Positions 32,764 through 44,011 are shown, numbered from the stretch's first letter. The stretch is DNA of 64,000 bases from Charina bottae (GCA_023362775.1 JALMGJ010000003.1:182191725-182255724); one strand, 5' to 3'. Notes: a model not told the origin generated them from the letters alone. Numbers and translations are program-made.

Positions 32764-32823
32764 CAGAAGGAGAAGGAGAAGGAGAAGGAGAAGGAGAAGG
32801 AGAAGGAGAAGGAGAAGGAGAAA
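32764..32823 (+). repeat. (GAGAAG)n microsatellite, right flank of the Tx1-like element
   Basis: About ten GAGAAG units directly abut the element's 5' end, in the same phase of hexamer as 23370-23420. Confidence 0.95.
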
Positions 32824-32954
32824 AAGATACAGCACAATCAGACTTGGAAGATTCTGTTATAAATAGCCAATCTCAATAAAAGTAGTTTTAGCCTTCTTGT
32901 GGAGTTGCCTTTCCTAGTCTGGTCCATCTAGTGGGGCTGACACTGTGACACCTT
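32824..32954 (+). mobile_element. Possible LTR 3' part (R-U5)
   Basis: Contains cagacttggaagattctgt, tataaatag, caataaaagtag and tctggtccatctag, and ends gctgacactgtgaca. The same blocks occur in order at 8990-9256. If correct, the (GAGAAG)n tract and the Tx1-like element lie inside this LTR. Confidence 0.4.
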
Positions 32955-32999
32955 CTTAAGAAGCCCTCTCAATCCAGCCATTTTGGATAGCTATGTAAC

Positions 33000-33130
33000 T
33001 GAACTATTGTAATGTGCTCTACGTGGAGCTACCTCTGAAGACCACTAAGCAACTAGCCCAGAATGCGGGAGACCAGCTGTTGGTTGGTGTCTGTTGCCAT
33101 GAGCATGTTAATCCTAAACTAAAAGCTTTT
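33000..33130 (+). pseudogene. Small L2 RT fragment
   Basis: Reads as NCNVLYVELPLKTTKQLAQNAG-type text, the conserved DYCN..LYMGLPLK..LQLVQNAA block of L2-like RTs. It is a very short remnant. Confidence 0.55.
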
Positions 33131-33576
33131 ACAACTGGATCTTTTAAGGTGCAATTCAACAATTGCCTGTATGTATGTTTAAATCTCTGTCTCATATTCT
33201 CAGATAAACACAGCTGTGTTTATTCCAGTATGTAGGATTCCAGATGTATGTGTGATCACATGTTCAAAAAGAGGACTCCACCTTATAATGTTATGAATTT
33301 CCCTCTACATTCTTAAACATTTTAATGTCATAGAGACCTGTTCAGAAACCCCAAACACAACACTGACTATATCTGAACTCAAGCAGAAGGGCAGTGATTT
33401 CTGCATCTCCTAACAGTATTGGATTCTTTGTATTAAATTTAACATTGTCATGAGGTTTAGACTACCTTTACAGTACTGATATGAAGAAATTCATTCATTG
33501 CTATCAAAATGTGAGGTGTGTATATAGTATAAATCTTAACCAAACTTTACACTAAATCACTGTACTGCATACAAAA
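33131..33576. other. Unassigned sequence
   Basis: AT-rich, with nothing recognised. Confidence 0.4.
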
Positions 33577-33587
33577 CTGTATACCAG

Positions 33588-33989
33588 TTTTTGTTGTTTA
33601 TTTGTTCAGTCACTTCCGACTCTTCGTGACTTCATGGACCAGCCCACACCAGAGCTTCCTGTCAGCCGTCACCATCCCCAGCTCCCCCACAGTTGAGTCC
33701 GTCACCTCCAGAATATCATCCATCCATCTTGCCCTTGGTCGGCCCCTCTTCCTTTTGCCTTCCACTTTCCCTAGCATCAGCATCTTCTCCAGGGTATCCT
33801 GTCTTCTCATTATGTGGCCAAAGTACTTCAGTTTTGCCTTTAATATCATTCCCTCAAGTGAGCAGTCTGGCTTTATTTCCTGGTGTATGGACTGGTTTGA
33901 TCTTCTTGCAGTCCAAGGTGCTCTCAGAATTTTCCTCCAACACCACAGTTCAAAAGCATCTATCTTCCTTTGTTCAGTCTTCCTTATAC
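33588..33989 (-). mobile_element. BovB-type LINE 3' end, 5'-truncated
   Basis: Flanked by an 11-bp duplication, ctgtataccag, at 33577-33587 and 33990-34000. The minus strand reads KIDAFELWCWRK, LRAPWTARRSNQS, AKLKYFGHIMRR and LEKMLMLGK, ending HEVTKSRK and the gagtcggaagtgact terminus. It is more diverged from the 36.8-kb copy than expected for one subfamily, so it may be a separate BovB lineage. Confidence 0.8.
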
Positions 33990-34000
33990 CTGTATACCAG

Positions 34001-34618
34001 GTATAATTTTAATTCTAACACCTGACTCAGTATCAGACATACCTCAAAGAAACTATTTATACACAACTATCCTTTGAATTACTAGTTATATTCAAATTAA
34101 CAAATCATATACACCTGTGAATGCCAACCTAATGCTCCTTGAAAGACTCAATCTGGTTAACATCTGGAAAGTTCTTGATAATTATAGTTTTGCCTTCAAA
34201 ATAGGTACCTAACAAAAGCATACAGACAAGAGCTTTAACATTAAAATTGCTATTAAGGTATATATATATAAAATAAAACACATATGTGTTTTCCTAAAAG
34301 CCAAATCACAGGTTGAGCAAAAGCAAACAATGATTTCCTGCTTAGTAAAACATTGTAATTGGATAGGTTCTAATCTTACTTGTTTATACAAGTAAAATGT
34401 TACTTGTTTTACTCAAGTAAATATACATTATCACTTTTTTTAAAAAAAATGCATTTCGTTAAGGGCAAGCCTTAGAGATGCATTGTCTACCTATTTATAA
34501 CCAAGCCCAATTCAAGAGACTAAATTTAACCATAAATAGCTTAGCACCACCATCATCTGGGCAGCATCCCATAGGTGCCATAAAAACAGCATCATTTCTC
34601 ATATCTATTATGTTTGCA
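34001..34618. other. Unassigned sequence
   Basis: AT-rich, with nothing recognised. Confidence 0.4.
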
Positions 34619-34770
34619 ATTTTATTTATATTATTTATTTATTATTTAAATTTATCCCCGCCCATCTCCCCGAATAGGGGACTCTGGGCGGTTTACAGCA
34701 TAACAATGGTTAAAATCTATACATATAAAATTACAATAAAACAATAAATAGGTTAAAATAGGTAAAAATA
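34619..34770 (-). repeat. L2-type 3' tail fragment
   Basis: A (tattt)n tract is followed by atccccgcccatctccccgaataggggactctgggcggtttac, the reverse complement of an L2-like 3' terminus. It is short and 5'-truncated. Confidence 0.65.
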
Positions 34771-35095
34771 CAAGAGATGGTAAAATCAGCTATCAGGAGG
34801 ACATTATTAATTTGCACAAATCTGTTCATTACAGCCCAATATCCAGCAGCGAATGCAGGGGCAGGGGTCAGAATCCACAAGATGACAGAGTTTCACACCC
34901 TTTTGGGGCATGTGTGAGACACTGACCCAGGAAAAAAGCAGTGGGGCTTGCATTTCAACACTCCAGCCTCCATCTTGCTGATTTTAACCATCCCTTCACC
35001 CTCTGCAGATACTGTGACTATTATATTTATGTAATTATGCTCAATGAATTTATGAAGGGGAATTTAATTCTTAAGTAATTTTTAATTTTTAGTTA

Positions 35096-35276
35096 CAGAT
35101 TAATAGGTACCACTTCAGTGGGAAGGTAACGGCGTTCCGCACGCGTCATGCCGGCCACATGACCGCGGAAGCGTCTTTGGACAACGCTGGCTCTTCGGCT
35201 AACAAACGGAGATGAGAACCGGCCCCTAGAGTCGGACACGACTGCACAAATGTGTGGGGGGAACCTTTACCTTTTA
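35096..35276 (+). repeat. tRNA-SINE, 3' half only
   Basis: Begins at aataggtaccacttcagtgg and runs through ccctagagtcggacacgactgcacaaatgtg to ggggggaacctttacctttt. It matches the second half of the SINE at 61553-61890; the tRNA-like head is missing. Confidence 0.85.
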
Positions 35277-36765
35277 CTCAGGATTATGCTATAGGAATTA
35301 CTTAGACTTCAAGCATGCACTTTCTCTCACCTTCAGTGTGAAACAGGGAAGATTTGTTCCTGATTCAAGACAGACACTATTTTGCTAATAAAACTTTATG
35401 TTCGCAGATCAGGCATGACTTTGTCCTAAGGAAGACTCTTATCTCCCACAAACTTCCTTTATTAGCTATGGTGTAGCAAAACTTCCCCAGTCTTGCTGCT
35501 ATCTAGATACGTGGACTTCCAATGCAAGCATGTTCAGCAATGACACACTGGTTAGGGAATTCTAGGGGTTGAAATCCATACATCTGAAAGGTGCCTCAGG
35601 CAGGGAAGGTTGCTATCTCGGTTACATTTATTGAGTGCAATGACTTAATCAGGAACTAGATCATATATATGTCAGGGTAGTCTATTCACTGTAGCTCTTT
35701 CCCCACTCTTAGGCTGACATTTTCGCAATTCAGTAACACCTTATTAGATCAAGTGACAACACCATGGGTTGGGACTATTGCATACCAGAAGAGATTTATA
35801 AACAATTCAGTCTTTATCAGAGAAAATTCCACTATCTCATGCAAATGAAAATTTTTAGTAGAATCCTAAAGATTATATTATACTTTAGAGTACGACAATT
35901 AAAAGTACCACAAAAAGTACTTTTATAAAAATAAATTATAAATAAAAAATTCACCTTGGAAAACTGTTGATATGTTTTTGCATTTTATTTCCTTTTCTAG
36001 GTATTACAAGCTTTAGAAAAGTTTTGTCATATAGCTGGTTACAGCTGTTAAATTTATATTTTTAACTAATTTTGCTGGAATTATTACAGCCCATATCATG
36101 TGGAATTATACTTAAAAGAAAAACTAGTCATGCCCCTAAGACATACCACATTTTCCGGAATGCGTATTTCACCCAGGTGCATTTTTCTTTTCTTCCATTT
36201 AGAATAAAACACTTAACTTACAGAATATGTTTTTGCAATGAAAACCTGCATTTTGAGCAATAATAACTTATGACATTTTTTCCCCCAAAGAAAATGATAG
36301 TAGAGATGAATCACTGCAACTGTCAATATATTCACTTGAATTCTCTCTGGCATCCTGAAGCTAAAATATTTTTTATATTTTAGTTCCTTTAATTGTATAC
36401 TGTTTCTGACATTTTAAACTACATTAAAGGCATTGTCTACAAATGTATCAGATCACTCCTACTAACAGTCTTCGATTTGGTGGTCCACTGAGAGAAAACT
36501 TGAGAGCATTCAATAGTGCCTCAAAATTTAAGTGCATAATGGACCTGTAGGAGAACTTGATTTTTATCATATCAATATGGAATCTAGCATGGCTCATTAA
36601 TCAAGCAAATCAAATAATAAATTATATGGAAGCTTCTTGGTCTAATTCAATATGATGCAAGATTCTTAAATGACTTTGTTTTAAAGATGAACCTGTTAAG
36701 AAAGTACCAACTTCAAGTCTACCGTTAAAATGGCAAACTACTTGTTGAAATATATTATTGATTTT
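35277..36765. other. Unassigned AT-rich sequence
   Basis: About 35530-35610 contains a degraded dispersed repeat (cactggttagggaattctagg). Nothing else is recognised. Confidence 0.4.
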
Positions 36766-36777
36766 AAGATTAAAGGT

Positions 36778-37248
36778 CCGTATAGTTAAAGCTATGGTTT
36801 TTCCAGTAGCAATGTATGGCTGTGAGAGTTGGACCATAAGGAAGGCTGAGCGCCGAAGAATTGATGCTTTCGAACTGTGGTGCTGGAGAAGACTCTTGAG
36901 AGTCCCTTGGACTGCAAGGAGGTCAAACCAGTCAATCCTAAAGGAAATCAACCCTGACTGCTCATTGGAAGGACAGATGCTGAAGCTGAAGCTCAAATAC
37001 TTTGGCCACCTAATGCGAAGAGAGGACTCACTGGAAAAGACCCTGATGCTGGGAAAGACCGAGGGCAAAAGGAGAAGGGGACGGCAGAGGATGAGATGGT
37101 TAGATAGCATCACCTATGTAATGAACATGAATTTGAGTAAACTCCGAGAGAGAGTGGAGGACAGGAAGGCCTGGCGTGCTATGGTCCATGAGGTCACGAA
37201 GAGTCGGACACGACTAAACGACTGAACAACAACAACAACAAAATCGAT
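36778..37248 (+). mobile_element. BovB LINE 3' end with open coding tail
   Basis: A 12-bp duplication, aagattaaaggt (36766-36777 and 37249-37260), flanks the insert. An open frame up to 37225 reads AMVFPVAMYGCESWT, ELWCWRRLLRVPWTARRSNQ, LKLKYFGHLMRR, LEKTLMLGK and MVHEVTKSRTRLND, the conserved BovB (RTE clade) C-terminus. It ends cggacacgactaaacgactg plus (AAC)n. Only the last part of ORF2 is present, so it is inactive, but the undamaged frame and clear duplication indicate a young insertion. Confidence 0.9.
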
Positions 37249-37260
37249 AAGATTAAAGGT

Positions 37261-38354
37261 TCTAATAAGATTATGGTACCATATTATTTGTAAGTTAACA
37301 CCGGTACTGTATAGTGGAGCCAATGCTTATGGAAAGTGTTGGTTTCAATCATCTAAAGGGAAAGTGAATACTCACTTTCATAACTTTTTTGCAGTATCTG
37401 CAAGCCTTTTTTGCAGTATCTGAACTTTTTTGCAGTATCTGAAAAGTGGGACTGGGCATTTGCACTTTTAACTTTTCCAGCTTCTGTAGTTGTCTAAGAG
37501 ACCACCACCCCACCGTGGCATTTTCATTTTGCATGAGGCAGTCAAGAAGTTTGGCAAGAATCATTGTTGAATTTGTGCACCCCAGTTCTTACATGTTCAG
37601 GAAGCCCACCATAACGCTTGACCAGTGACCTAAAAAATTCTGGGACAGATTCTAAATTAAGATTTAAAGGCAACTCAGTTCTCAATTAGCAGAAAATCAG
37701 TAGTATAGTACAAAAACCTATTGGGATGGGAAAACTTTTTTTTCCACCAGAGCTATTCTGTCATATATGCTAACAGTGGATGGGTTCAGAGTTGCACTGA
37801 GATGAGCCATAGCCCTTCTCTCGCTCTCTCTGCCCTGGAAGCTGCTGGGCAGACGGGCTAGGCAGGGGCAAGGGTGAAGTGAAAGACAGCATGGGGTGGG
37901 TCTGTCCTACAAAGTAGGAATTTCCTGTTCTTCATTTAGCGTTATTCAAACAAACCTGTTCAGATGTTGAGCTTAAGAACCTCTCCCTCCTCTCTCTACT
38001 GTATTTCTAGCACATAACCGGCAATTAGAACCATCTGCTCCCATGCCTAAGCTTACGATAAACTGTTGTTATGTCTGATATGGATCCTGGCTTATTTATA
38101 AATATTATAAATATTAATCATAATTCTTGGTCTAGACATAACAAACTGTGATAGCTAAGAAGCAGATGTTTTAATATCTTCAAGCACATGATGCACAATG
38201 AATGGAAGCCTGAGACTTGGTTGGCTTATCTTCATACCATTAAATTATGATTTAGTATTACATTCAAAACAGGCCATTCTAGTTATAGTGCTATGAAAGA
38301 ACATGAACACTAGATCTTAATAATATATCTAGCAGCTTAGTGAATCTCTACAGA
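37261..38354. other. Unassigned sequence
   Basis: Three copies of a roughly 24-bp unit with tttttgcagtatctg lie at 37385-37441. Nothing else is recognised. Confidence 0.45.
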
Positions 38355-38367
38355 TAAATGAAATATT

Positions 38368-38672
38368 GTGAAAGGTGAAAGGTCCTCTGTGCAAGCACCG
38401 AGTCATTACTGACCCTTTGGAGGGACGCCACTTTCGCTGATGTTTTCTAGGCAGACTTATAGCGGGGTGGTTTGCCATTCCCTTCCCCAGTCGTGATTAC
38501 CTTTCCCCCAGCTTAGCTGGGTACTCATTTTACCGACCTCGGAAGGATGGAAGGCTGAGTCGACCCGAGCCGACTACCTGAGAAACCAACTTCCGCTGGG
38601 ATCGAATTCAGGTAGTGGGGAGAGTTTCAGTTGCAGTACTGCCGCCTACCACTCTGCGCCACATGAGGCTAT
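38368..38672 (-). repeat. Sauria SINE (ACE type)
   Basis: Flanked by a 13-bp duplication, taaatgaaatatt, at 38355-38367 and 38673-38685. On the minus strand the head reads tggcgcagagtggtaggcggcagtactgca, followed by ctgggatcgaattca-like box B text and ggtcggtaaaatgagtaccc. This is the layout of the lepidosaur SINE family. It supports a squamate origin for the window. Confidence 0.85.
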
Positions 38673-38886
38673 TAAATGAAATATTACATAATATTATGTA
38701 AATTGAGAGCCTTCTTCTGCATTCCAAAATCAACTTAAAGAAGGTGGAGAGACAGGAAAGAGTTTTATTTTTTAGCACTTAGATAATTTTCAACAGCTGA
38801 AACATGCTGCAGGAGGAACTCAAGATTTCATGATCTTTCCTTTGTGACTGCAAACAAAGAAACATTATTATAGTTCACAAAGCTTT

Positions 38887-39124
38887 GTGTGTGTGTGTGT
38901 GTGTGTCTTCAAGTCAGGGTTGACTCCTCGCGACTGCCTGGACAAGTCCCTGCAGTTTTCTTGGCAAGATTTCAGAAGTGGTTTGCCATTGCCTCCTTCC
39001 TAGGGCTGGGAGAGAGGGACTGGCCCAAGGTCACCCAGCTGGCTTCGTGCCTAAGGCAGGACTAGAATTCACAGTCTCCTGTTTCTAGCCTGATGCCTTA
39101 ACCACTACACCACACTGGCTCTCA
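38887..39124 (-). repeat. tRNA-derived SINE
   Basis: The minus strand starts gagagccagtgtggtgtagtggttaaggc (tRNA-like head). It continues ggcacgaagccagctgggtgacc and ggcaatggcaaaccacttctg, ending gtcgcgaggagtcaaccctgac and a (CA)n tract. It is a different 3' type from the copies at 16934 and 40188. Confidence 0.75.
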
Positions 39125-39544
39125 GATAGACAGTAAAAGTACTTAAAAATATATGTGCAGTACACCTAAAAAAAAAAAGTACCCCTGTAGATAGACTCTA
39201 CAACTATTGAAACAGACAGAAGTCTTCTTCAAAACTGTATGTTCAAGGAGAACATCTCTGAAAGCCTCAAAAAAGACAAACTGAGTGGGCAATACCCTAG
39301 CCTAGCAAGAAATAAACAAATAAATAGAATTAAAGAGGGAGGCATTTCCTTGCTATGACATCAACATTAGTTGTGATAACAGAGACCAGAGAAAAATAAT
39401 TGTACACATTTTAAACCAGTAGATATATCCTTTATTTGCATTTTTAACTTTTCAAAACCATGGCTGGCTGAAACCGACTTTTTATGGTACAGTACACTGC
39501 AGTCATTGTCAGTTCTAAACTGAATTTTGGTAGGTGTACTGCAC

Positions 39545-39695
39545 ATATTGGTAAACACAGTTTTCCTCAGAACTTCAGGAACTATGGATCAATCCCTTTC
39601 CCTGAGATCCGGATGGCCTTGACCCTGTCAGCCTTCCGGAAAGCCATGATGACCTGCCTCTTCCCTCCGGCATTAGGGCTGGGTTGTTAGATGTG
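39545..39695 (+). pseudogene. L2 C-terminal fragment
   Basis: Reads PEIRMALTLSAFRKAMMTCLF, similar to LPLELRRVSSLPTFRKDLKTWF of the 42.4-kb L2 copy. Short and decayed. Confidence 0.5.
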
Positions 39696-40187
39696 CATTT
39701 GGAACTGTGGGTGGTTTGTGAGATACCTCAGCTTTGGTATTTATTATGGTTGCTTTGCTTTACTTTTTAAAGATATTTTTGCTGTTAGAATAATGAAATA
39801 CTGAAAAAACAGAAGTTCTACATTGGATAGTAACAGTTGAATAACACAGAAAGAAACAACTGCTAAGCCTAAACCAAGCATAAATAAAAACATGATGGGA
39901 ACACTTTCTAGTAACATATTCTCCCCTTCCCCTCCATTTATTTCTCCAACTGCTGACTACAGTCTAGATATATATGCTGTATATTAAAGATTAAAGATTA
40001 CTGCTAGTATCTATTTGAATCCTTTCATCTTCTATTTTTGATAAGTCTCATAATTTTCTTCCTAAAAACCATATTTCAAGTATCCTGCTGTGTAATATGT
40101 CACTTAACAGGGGCCATCCTTGCTTAAATTCTTGCTTAAACCTTAAATAGAAGGTTAGACTTCTATTATTGAAATATACTATCAATT
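39696..40187. other. Unassigned sequence
   Basis: AT-rich, with nothing recognised. Confidence 0.4.
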
Positions 40188-40679
40188 TTTTTTATCCCAC
40201 CTTTATTATTTTTATAAGTAACTCAAGGCAGCGAACATACCTAATACTCCTTCCTCCTCCTATTTTCCCCACAACAACCACCCTGTGAGGTGACTGGCCC
40301 AAGGTCACCCAGCTGGCTTTCATGCCTAAGGCGGGACTAGAACTCACAGTCTCCTGGGTTCTAGCCTGCTGCCTTAACCACTAGACCAGGGCTTTCCAAA
40401 GTTTTCCCGTGGCGACACACCAACCGCCGTTGGTGTGTCGCCGCGGGGAAACCCGGAAGTGCCGCCGTTGCGGCAGCGCACAAAAACCCGGAAGCGCTGC
40501 TGCCGCTTTCGGTTTTTGCGCGCCGCCGTTGGTCTGTCGCCACGGGAAAACCCGGAAGCGCTGATGATGATCAGTGCTTCCGGGTTGTGTGGCGACACAC
40601 CAGACTGTGTGTGGCGACACACTTTTGTGTCGCCACACACAGTTTGGAAAGCTCTGCACTAGACCAAACGGGCTCTCAA
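40188..40679 (-). repeat. tRNA-derived SINE split by a hAT-like MITE
   Basis: The minus strand begins gagagcccgtttggtctagtgg (40679-40657), is interrupted by the MITE at 40387-40656, then continues ttaaggcagcaggctagaacc...ggtgaccttgggccagtc. It ends gccttgagttacttataaaaataataaaggtggg. It matches 16934-17175. Confidence 0.8.
40387..40656. mobile_element. hAT-type MITE, 270 bp, 8-bp duplication
   Basis: Starts CAGGGCTTTCCAAAG and ends TTTGGAAAGCTCTG, with cactagac at 40379-40386 and 40657-40664. The 8-bp duplication and CAG..CTG inverted ends are hAT features. The inside is a series of tggcgacacac/gtgtgtcgcc inverted modules and cccggaag blocks. Open frames on both strands are products of this symmetry, not genes. 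Confidence 0.88.
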
Positions 40680-40902
40680 TTTTGCCAATACTCTCCAATT
40701 TTGGTCTCCCGATCTCCTATCATCAGCAAAGTTCCTCTTTCCCAATGTTGTGCCAGATTTGTTCTTGCAGCTGTCAGCATATATCTTAGTAAATTGCAAT
40801 ATTTTTTGTTTATGTTTTCTGGAATTATACCTAATAAGAATATTTGTGGTTTCAGTTTAAATATTATTGGGATTTTCTGAATATTTCAATGTAATTCTTT
40901 CC

Positions 40903-41940
40903 AGTACCTTTTAGTTTTTTTACATAACCATCCCATATGATAAAACGTTCCTTCTTTGTTATGGCATTTCCAACATCTATTGCTATATGATTAGTCTAAC
41001 TTGGTAATTATTGATGGAGTTATATACATACCATCTGTAAAACATTTTATACCAATTTTCCCTTAAATTATAGCTTGGAATGAACTTTATTGATTTTTTT
41101 CCATTACTCTTCCCCTTCCAGTACTGTGATTATTTCTTTGAAGTTCTGCATCCACTTTATCATACAATTTTTTATTGTTCCATCTCTGTGTTATATTTCA
41201 ATATGGGCGGTTATATAAATTTAATTAAATAAAAATAAATAAATACACTTGAATAAGTGTTTCAAATTCTATCATCTTTTTTAAAGTCCCTCCTTTCTTG
41301 AAATCACTTTTTATTCTTCCAGCAATTTGTAAATACATCAGCCATGGTAAATTCCTACCTTCATTTATTATATTTGCTTTTCACTGTATTTTTCCTTTGG
41401 TTTTATATTTTTATCCACCTAGAGTTGTTTAAAAATATAAAACCAAAGGAAAAATACAGTGAAAAGCAAATATAATAAATGAAGGTAGGAATTTACCATG
41501 GCTGATGTATTTACAAATTGCTGGAAGAATAAAAAGTGATTTCAAGAAAGGAGGGACTTTAAAAAAGATGATAGAATTTGAAACACTTATTCAAGTGTAT
41601 TTATTTATTTTTATTTAATTAAATTTATATAACCGCCCATATTGAAATATAACACAGAGATGGAACAATAAAAAATTGTATGATAAAGTGGATGCAGAAC
41701 TTCAAAGAAATAATCACAGTACTGGAAGGGGAAGAGTAATGGAAAAAAATCAATAAAGTTCATTCCAAGCTATAATTTAAGGGAAAATTGGTATAAAATG
41801 TTTTACAGATGGTATGTATATAACTCCATCAATAATTACCAAGTTAGACTAATCATATAGCAATAGATGTTGGAAATGCCATAACAAAGAAGGAACGTTT
41901 TATCATATGGGATGGTTATGTAAAAAAACTAAAAGGTACT
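40903..41940. repeat. Large palindrome: two 511-bp arms, 16-bp spacer
   Basis: The left arm 40903-41413 and the right arm 41430-41940 are reverse complements; every block compared by eye matches exactly. The spacer is 41414-41429. The 17-mer tccacctagagttgttt lies at 41414-41430 and again at 41943-41959, just outside the right arm. This is the layout expected if synthesis switched template, copied the left arm backwards and returned to the same point. Each arm also carries an L2-type tail (gggcggttatataaattt). Confidence 0.92.
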
Positions 41941-41959
41941 TTTCCACCTAGAGTTGTTT

Positions 41960-42290
41960 GGGGCGTGGTGGCTCAGCGGGTAAGACGCCAGGCTTGTTGA
42001 TCGGAAGATTGCAAGTTCGGAGGTTCGAATCCCTAGCCCTGCGTGCAGAGTGAGCTCCTGCACTAGCTCCAGCTCTTGCCAACCTAGCAATTCGAAAGCA
42101 TGCAAATGCAAGTAGATGAATAGGTACCACTTCGGTGGGTAGGTAACAGCGTTCCGCGCGTGTCATGCGGCCACATGACCGTGGAAGCGTCTTCGGACAA
42201 CGCTGGCTCTTTGGCTAACAAACGGAGATGAGCACCGGCCCCTAGAGTCGGACACGACTGCACAAATGTGCGGGGGGTACCTTTACCTTT
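41960..42290 (+). repeat. tRNA-derived SINE, complete
   Basis: Flanked by a 14-bp duplication, acctagagttgttt, at 41946-41959 and 42291-42304. The head ggggcgtggtggctcagcgg holds a good box A (TGGCTCAGCGG), and box B is GGTTCGAATCC. The 3' part includes agagtcggacacgact, shared with the BovB 3' terminus, then (ccttta)n. BovB machinery probably mobilised it. Confidence 0.92.
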
Positions 42291-42381
42291 ACCTAGAGTT
42301 GTTTGCTTAAGATGGGCCATCATATACATTTCCAAATAAGCAAATAATGTCTGGTCACATGGACGAGACAATATGTATACA

Positions 42382-42383
<2 letters not shown>

Positions 42384-42418
<35 letters not shown>
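42384..42418 (+). repeat. (CA)n microsatellite
   Basis: About 17 CA units at the 5' junction of the L2 copy. Confidence 0.95.
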
Positions 42419-42419
<1 letters not shown>

Positions 42420-44011
42420 CTCTGGGGGAGGGAGTGTTCCCGGCAGCCTTTAAGGAGGCGTTGGTGCACCCCCTCCTCAAGAAGTCATCCCTGGACCCTA
42501 CCGTACTGGACAATTTTCGTCCTGTCTCCCACCTTCCCTTTTTGGGAAGGGTGGTTGAGAAAGTGGTGGCACTGCAACTTCAGAGGATCCTGGAGGAAGC
42601 AAATTATCTAGACCCCTTTTAGTCAGGTTTCAGGCCGGGATATGGGATGGAGACTTATGGATGATCTCTGGCGAGGGTGGGATGGAGGGAGTGCATCCAT
42701 CCTTGCTCTCTTAGATCTCTCGGCGGCTTTTGATACCATCGACCATGGTATCCTTCTGGGATGGCTCAGGGAGTTGGGGGTGGGCGGGGTAGTTTTACGC
42801 TGGTTCACCTCCTTTCTCCAGGGCCGTTCCCAATCGGTGGTGATAGGAGAGGAGAGATCTGACCCGCGACCCCTCTTATGTGGGGTGCCGCAGGGTTCGG
42901 TGCTCTCCCCTCTCCTGTTTAACATCTATATGAAGCCGCTGGGTGAGATCATCCGTCACCACAGGATGAGCTATCATCAATATGCGGATGATACTCAACT
43001 GTATATCGCCATCCCAGGTGAAGTAAGTGATGCAGTCGATACCCTTTCTCACTGCCTGGGGGCTGTGGGGGTCTGGATGGGGAACAACAGGCTTCAGCTG
43101 AACCCTGGTAAGACAGAGTGGCTGTGGATTAATGGCCTCTTGGGTTCCAGGAAGTTGTCGTCTTTGGTCCTGGATGGGGTAGCACTGCCCCATTCAGAGT
43201 TGGTGCGGAACTTGGGGGTCCTCCTAGACTTACGTCTCCTGCTTGAAGAGCAGGTGGCAGCCGTGGCCAGGAGGGCCTTTGCACAACTTCGGGTTGTGCG
43301 CCAGTTGCGCCCATTCCTGGATCAAGATGCCCTCCGAACAGTCACTCATGCCCTTGTCATCTCCCATATTGACTACTGCAATGAGCTCTACATGGGGCTA
43401 CCCTTGAAGAGTATCCGGAAGCTTCAGCTGGTCCAGAATGCGGCCGCGCGGACAGTTATGGGTGCTGTAAGATCGGCCCATGTAACACCTCTGCTGCGCG
43501 AGCTGCATTGGGTACCAGTTTGCTTCCGGGTCCAATTCAAGGTGTTGGTTATCACCTTTAAAGCCCTACATGGCATGGGAGCAGGTTACCTGAGGGACCA
43601 TCTCATCCCCGGAACATCGACCCGCCCCACTCGTTCATGCAGAGAGGGCATGCTAAGGATCCCATCGGCTAAAGAGTTCCATCTAGCGGGATCCAGGAGA
43701 CGTGCCTTCTCTGCAGTAGCACCCGCCCTTTGGAATATCTTGCCCCTGGAGCTGAGGCGAGTTTCTTCACTCCCGACCTTCCGGAAAGACCTGAAGACCT
43801 GGTTCTGCCGCCTGGCTTGGGACGGGAATGCCAATAGTTCCTCTTGGGAGTGGCTGGCGCCATGAAACCCGCCTTATTATTAACATCTTTTTGTTTGGAT
43901 TTTATATGTAAATTATTGTGGCTGTAATTTTATATTTTTATCTTATCTTATTATTGTGAACCGCACAGAATCCCCAGGTGTGGAGGAGATGGGCGGTGAT
44001 ACAAATTTAAG

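Noticed and set aside
40361..40698. Overlapping ORFs on both strands with CRHTQ- and VATHTVW-like repeats
   Set aside because: They come from the inverted modules of a hAT-type MITE. The similar frames at 56960-57418 have the same origin.
41401..41460. Palindrome centre as a possible replication origin or hairpin telomere
   Set aside because: The arms contain ordinary AT-rich DNA with an L2 tail, and the direct 17-mer repeat explains the structure as template switching.
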